64,000 bases of DNA from Chromobacterium phragmitis (GTDB lineage: Bacteria; Pseudomonadota; Gammaproteobacteria; Burkholderiales; Chromobacteriaceae). Positions 61,022 to 64,000 of the stretch are shown piece by piece. Within the stretch, counting starts at the first letter, position 1. Every line of letters starts with the position of its first letter. Made by a program: the position numbers and the translations under genes. The stretch lies in contig NZ_CP029495.1 in NCBI RefSeq assembly GCF_003325475.1, positions 3,038,001-3,102,000 on the forward strand, written 5' to 3'. Under the pieces are notes generated by a model that was not told the origin of the DNA, made no database searches, and saw only the letters and a list, made by a program, of their open reading frames with translations.

Positions 61022-62359
61022 ATGAACCCGCTCACCACCCGTTCCGAATTCGACTCTCTCAATTTGCGCGCGCACTGGATGCCGTTCAGCGCCAATCGCA
61101 ACTTCCAGCGCGATCCGCGGCTGATCGTGGCCGGCGACGGCAATTATCTGGTCGATGACCAAGGCCGCCGCATCTTCGATAGCCTGTCCGGCCTGTGGTG
61201 CTGCGGCGCCGGCCACAGCCGCAAGGAGATCGCCGAGGCGGCCTACCGCCAGCTGTCCACGCTGGACTATTCGCCCGGCTTCCAGTTTGGCCACCCGCTG
61301 TCGTTCAAGCTGGCCGAACGGGTGGCGGCGATGGCGCCGGGCGATCTGAACCACGTGTTCTTCACCAACTCCGGCTCCGAATGCGCCGACACCGCGGTGA
61401 AGATGGCGCGCGCCTACTGGCGGTTGAAGGGCCAGGCGTCCAAGACCAAGCTGATCGGCCGGGCGCGCAGCTACCACGGCGTCAACATCGCCGGCACCAG
61501 CCTGGGCGGCATGAATGGCAACCGCAAGCTGTTCGGCCCGCTGATGGACGCGGACCATCTGCCGCACACCTTGCTGCCGGCCAACGCCTTCAGCCGCGGC
61601 CTGCCCGAGCATGGCGCGGAGCTGGCGGACGACCTACTGCGGCTGATCGAGCTGCACGACGCGTCCAATATCGCCGCGGTGATCGTGGAGCCGATGGCTG
61701 GCTCGGCCGGGGTCATCGTGCCGCCGCAGGGTTATCTGCAGCGCTTGCGCGAAATCTGCAGCCAGCACGGCATCCTGCTGATCTTCGACGAGGTGATTAC
61801 CGGTTTCGGCCGCACCGGCTCGCTGTTCGGCGCCGACTATTTCGATGTGACGCCGGACATCATGAACCTGGCCAAGCAGCTGACCAACGGCGCGGTGCCG
61901 ATGGGGGCTGTGGTGGCGACGTCCGAGATCTACGACGCCTTCATGGCGCAGACGACGCCGGAGTACGCGGTGGAGTTCGCCCACGGCTACACCTATTCCG
62001 CCCATCCGGTGGCCTGCGCGGCGGCGCTGGCGGCGCTGGACGTGCTGGAGAACGAAAACCTGGTGGCCAGGGCCGCCGAGCTGGCGCCGCATTTCGAGCG
62101 CGGCATTCACGGTCTGAAAGGCTTGCCGCACGTGGTCGACATCCGCAACTGCGGGCTGGCCGGCGCGGTGCAGATCGCGCCGCGCGGCGGCGACGCCATC
62201 GTGCGGCCGTACGAGGCGGCGATGGCGCTGTGGCGCAAGGGCTTCTACGTCCGTTACGGCGGCGACGCGCTGCAGTTCGGCCCGCCGTTCACCGCCACGC
62301 CGCAGGAGCTGGACAGCCTGTTCGACGCCGTCGGCGAGACGCTGGCCAAGCTGGCCTGA
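61022..62359 (+). CDS. bauA: Beta-alanine:pyruvate aminotransferase
   Basis: A 445-residue class III PLP aminotransferase. LNLRAHWMPFSANRNFQRDP, YDSLSGLW-type FDSLSGLWCCGAGHSRKEI and SAHPVACAAALAALD match the beta-alanine:pyruvate group (BauA of Pseudomonas aeruginosa). The PLP lysine is in MNLAKQLTNGAVPMGAV, and FDEVITGFGRTG holds the PLP Asp. It forms malonate semialdehyde and alanine from beta-alanine and pyruvate. It differs from the well-known Chromobacterium amine transaminase. The ATG at 61022 follows AGGTG. Its product would be used by the next enzyme. Confidence 0.9.
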   Translation: MNPLTTRSEFDSLNLRAHWMPFSANRNFQRDPRLIVAGDGNYLVDDQGRRIFDSLSGLWCCGAGHSRKEIAEAAYRQLSTLDYSPGFQFGHPLSFKLAERVAAMAPGDLNHVFFTNSGSECADTAVKMARAYWRLKGQASKTKLIGRARSYHGVNIAGTSLGGMNGNRKLFGPLMDADHLPHTLLPANAFSRGLPEHGAELADDLLRLIELHDASNIAAVIVEPMAGSAGVIVPPQGYLQRLREICSQHGILLIFDEVITGFGRTGSLFGADYFDVTPDIMNLAKQLTNGAVPMGAVVATSEIYDAFMAQTTPEYAVEFAHGYTYSAHPVACAAALAALDVLENENLVARAAELAPHFERGIHGLKGLPHVVDIRNCGLAGAVQIAPRGGDAIVRPYEAAMALWRKGFYVRYGGDALQFGPPFTATPQELDSLFDAVGETLAKLA

Positions 62360-62391
62360 AACGATTGTCACCAATAAAACGAGATCCTGAA

Positions 62392-63885
<1,494 letters not shown>

Positions 63886-63898
63886 ATCAGCCGCGATA

Positions 63899-63930
63899 GA
63901 CGGGCCGCTCGCGAGGGCGGCCCGTTTCGC
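63899..63930 (+). terminator. Terminator of the bauA-mmsA operon
   Basis: ACGGGCCGC and GCGGCCCGT form a 9-bp stem with an 8-base loop, followed by TTTC; it lies about 14 bases past the mmsA stop. Confidence 0.65.
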
Positions 63931-63967
63931 TGGCATAATGGCAATGTTCTGACCTTATTTACCCGCC

Positions 63968-64000
63968 ATGAAACTGTCTGCTTCCGCAACCATCGTTTCT
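63968..64000 (+). CDS. Start of a gene cut by the window edge
   Basis: An ATG at 63968 opens 11 codons, MKLSASATIVS, to the end of the window. The beginning looks like a signal peptide or membrane segment, but there is too little to name it. Confidence 0.4.
   Translation, partial: MKLSASATIVS

Overview
The window is GC-rich DNA (roughly 60-65% by eye) from a betaproteobacterium. Gene content (a vgrG-rhs island, a type III effector with its chaperone, an anaerobic focA-pflB-pflA block with perfect FNR boxes, DUF1176, DUF924 and DUF1304 proteins) fits Neisseriales, most likely Chromobacterium. The genus is inferred from gene content, not from an alignment.

Layout. (1) 1-11833, minus strand: 13 tightly packed genes, mostly joined by 4-base ATGA stop/start overlaps. 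They encode a Gfo/Idh oxidoreductase, two paralogous DegT-type PLP aminotransferases, two NUDIX hydrolases, an FAD monooxygenase, a histidine-motif membrane desaturase, two HAD phosphatases, an MTA phosphorylase, an MFS exporter, a binding-protein-like protein without a signal peptide, and an aldose 1-epimerase cut by the window edge. This looks like an undescribed amino-sugar, cyclitol or nucleoside-type biosynthetic cluster without PKS or NRPS. (2) 12221-20560: an anaerobic serine/pyruvate/formate module. sdaC-sdaA lie on the minus strand; focA, pflB and pflA lie on the plus strand. Three perfect TTGAT-N4-ATCAA boxes precede sdaC, focA and pflB. (3) 20621-33430: housekeeping and signalling genes: cutC, a REC-EAL response regulator, ggt, a GNAT acetyltransferase, a chemoreceptor, a LytS/LytR-type two-component system with a small membrane protein resembling the kinase sensor, an ABC-F ATPase preceded by a 28-codon leader ORF, DUF1176, ogt and a PfkB sugar kinase. 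(4) 33722-52664: an ankyrin protein and a polymorphic toxin island. vgrG is followed by one full-length rhs (nuclease tip) with an NTF2-like immunity gene, then four 5'-truncated rhs ends, each with a different toxin tip and an adjacent AT-rich putative immunity gene. An IS5-family element, an XRE regulator and a small zinc-ribbon protein sit inside the array. (5) 52887-55340: a large putative type III effector downstream of a CesT-like chaperone. (6) 55460-64000: DUF924, an SDR with a divergent LysR regulator, an unrecognised membrane protein, DUF1304, a decayed gene, and a LysR regulator divergent from a beta-alanine:pyruvate aminotransferase/methylmalonate-semialdehyde dehydrogenase operon.

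How the parts work together. The serine genes feed pyruvate to Pfl, which is activated by PflA; FocA exports the formate. FNR sites tie the module to oxygen limitation. In the rhs island the VgrG spike would deliver the full-length Rhs, and the orphan tips form a store of alternative toxin-immunity pairs that can recombine onto the expressed rhs core. The left-hand operon looks self-contained: sugar oxidation, transamination, tailoring oxidation, dephosphorylation, by-product salvage and export. No tRNA, rRNA or CRISPR array was seen.
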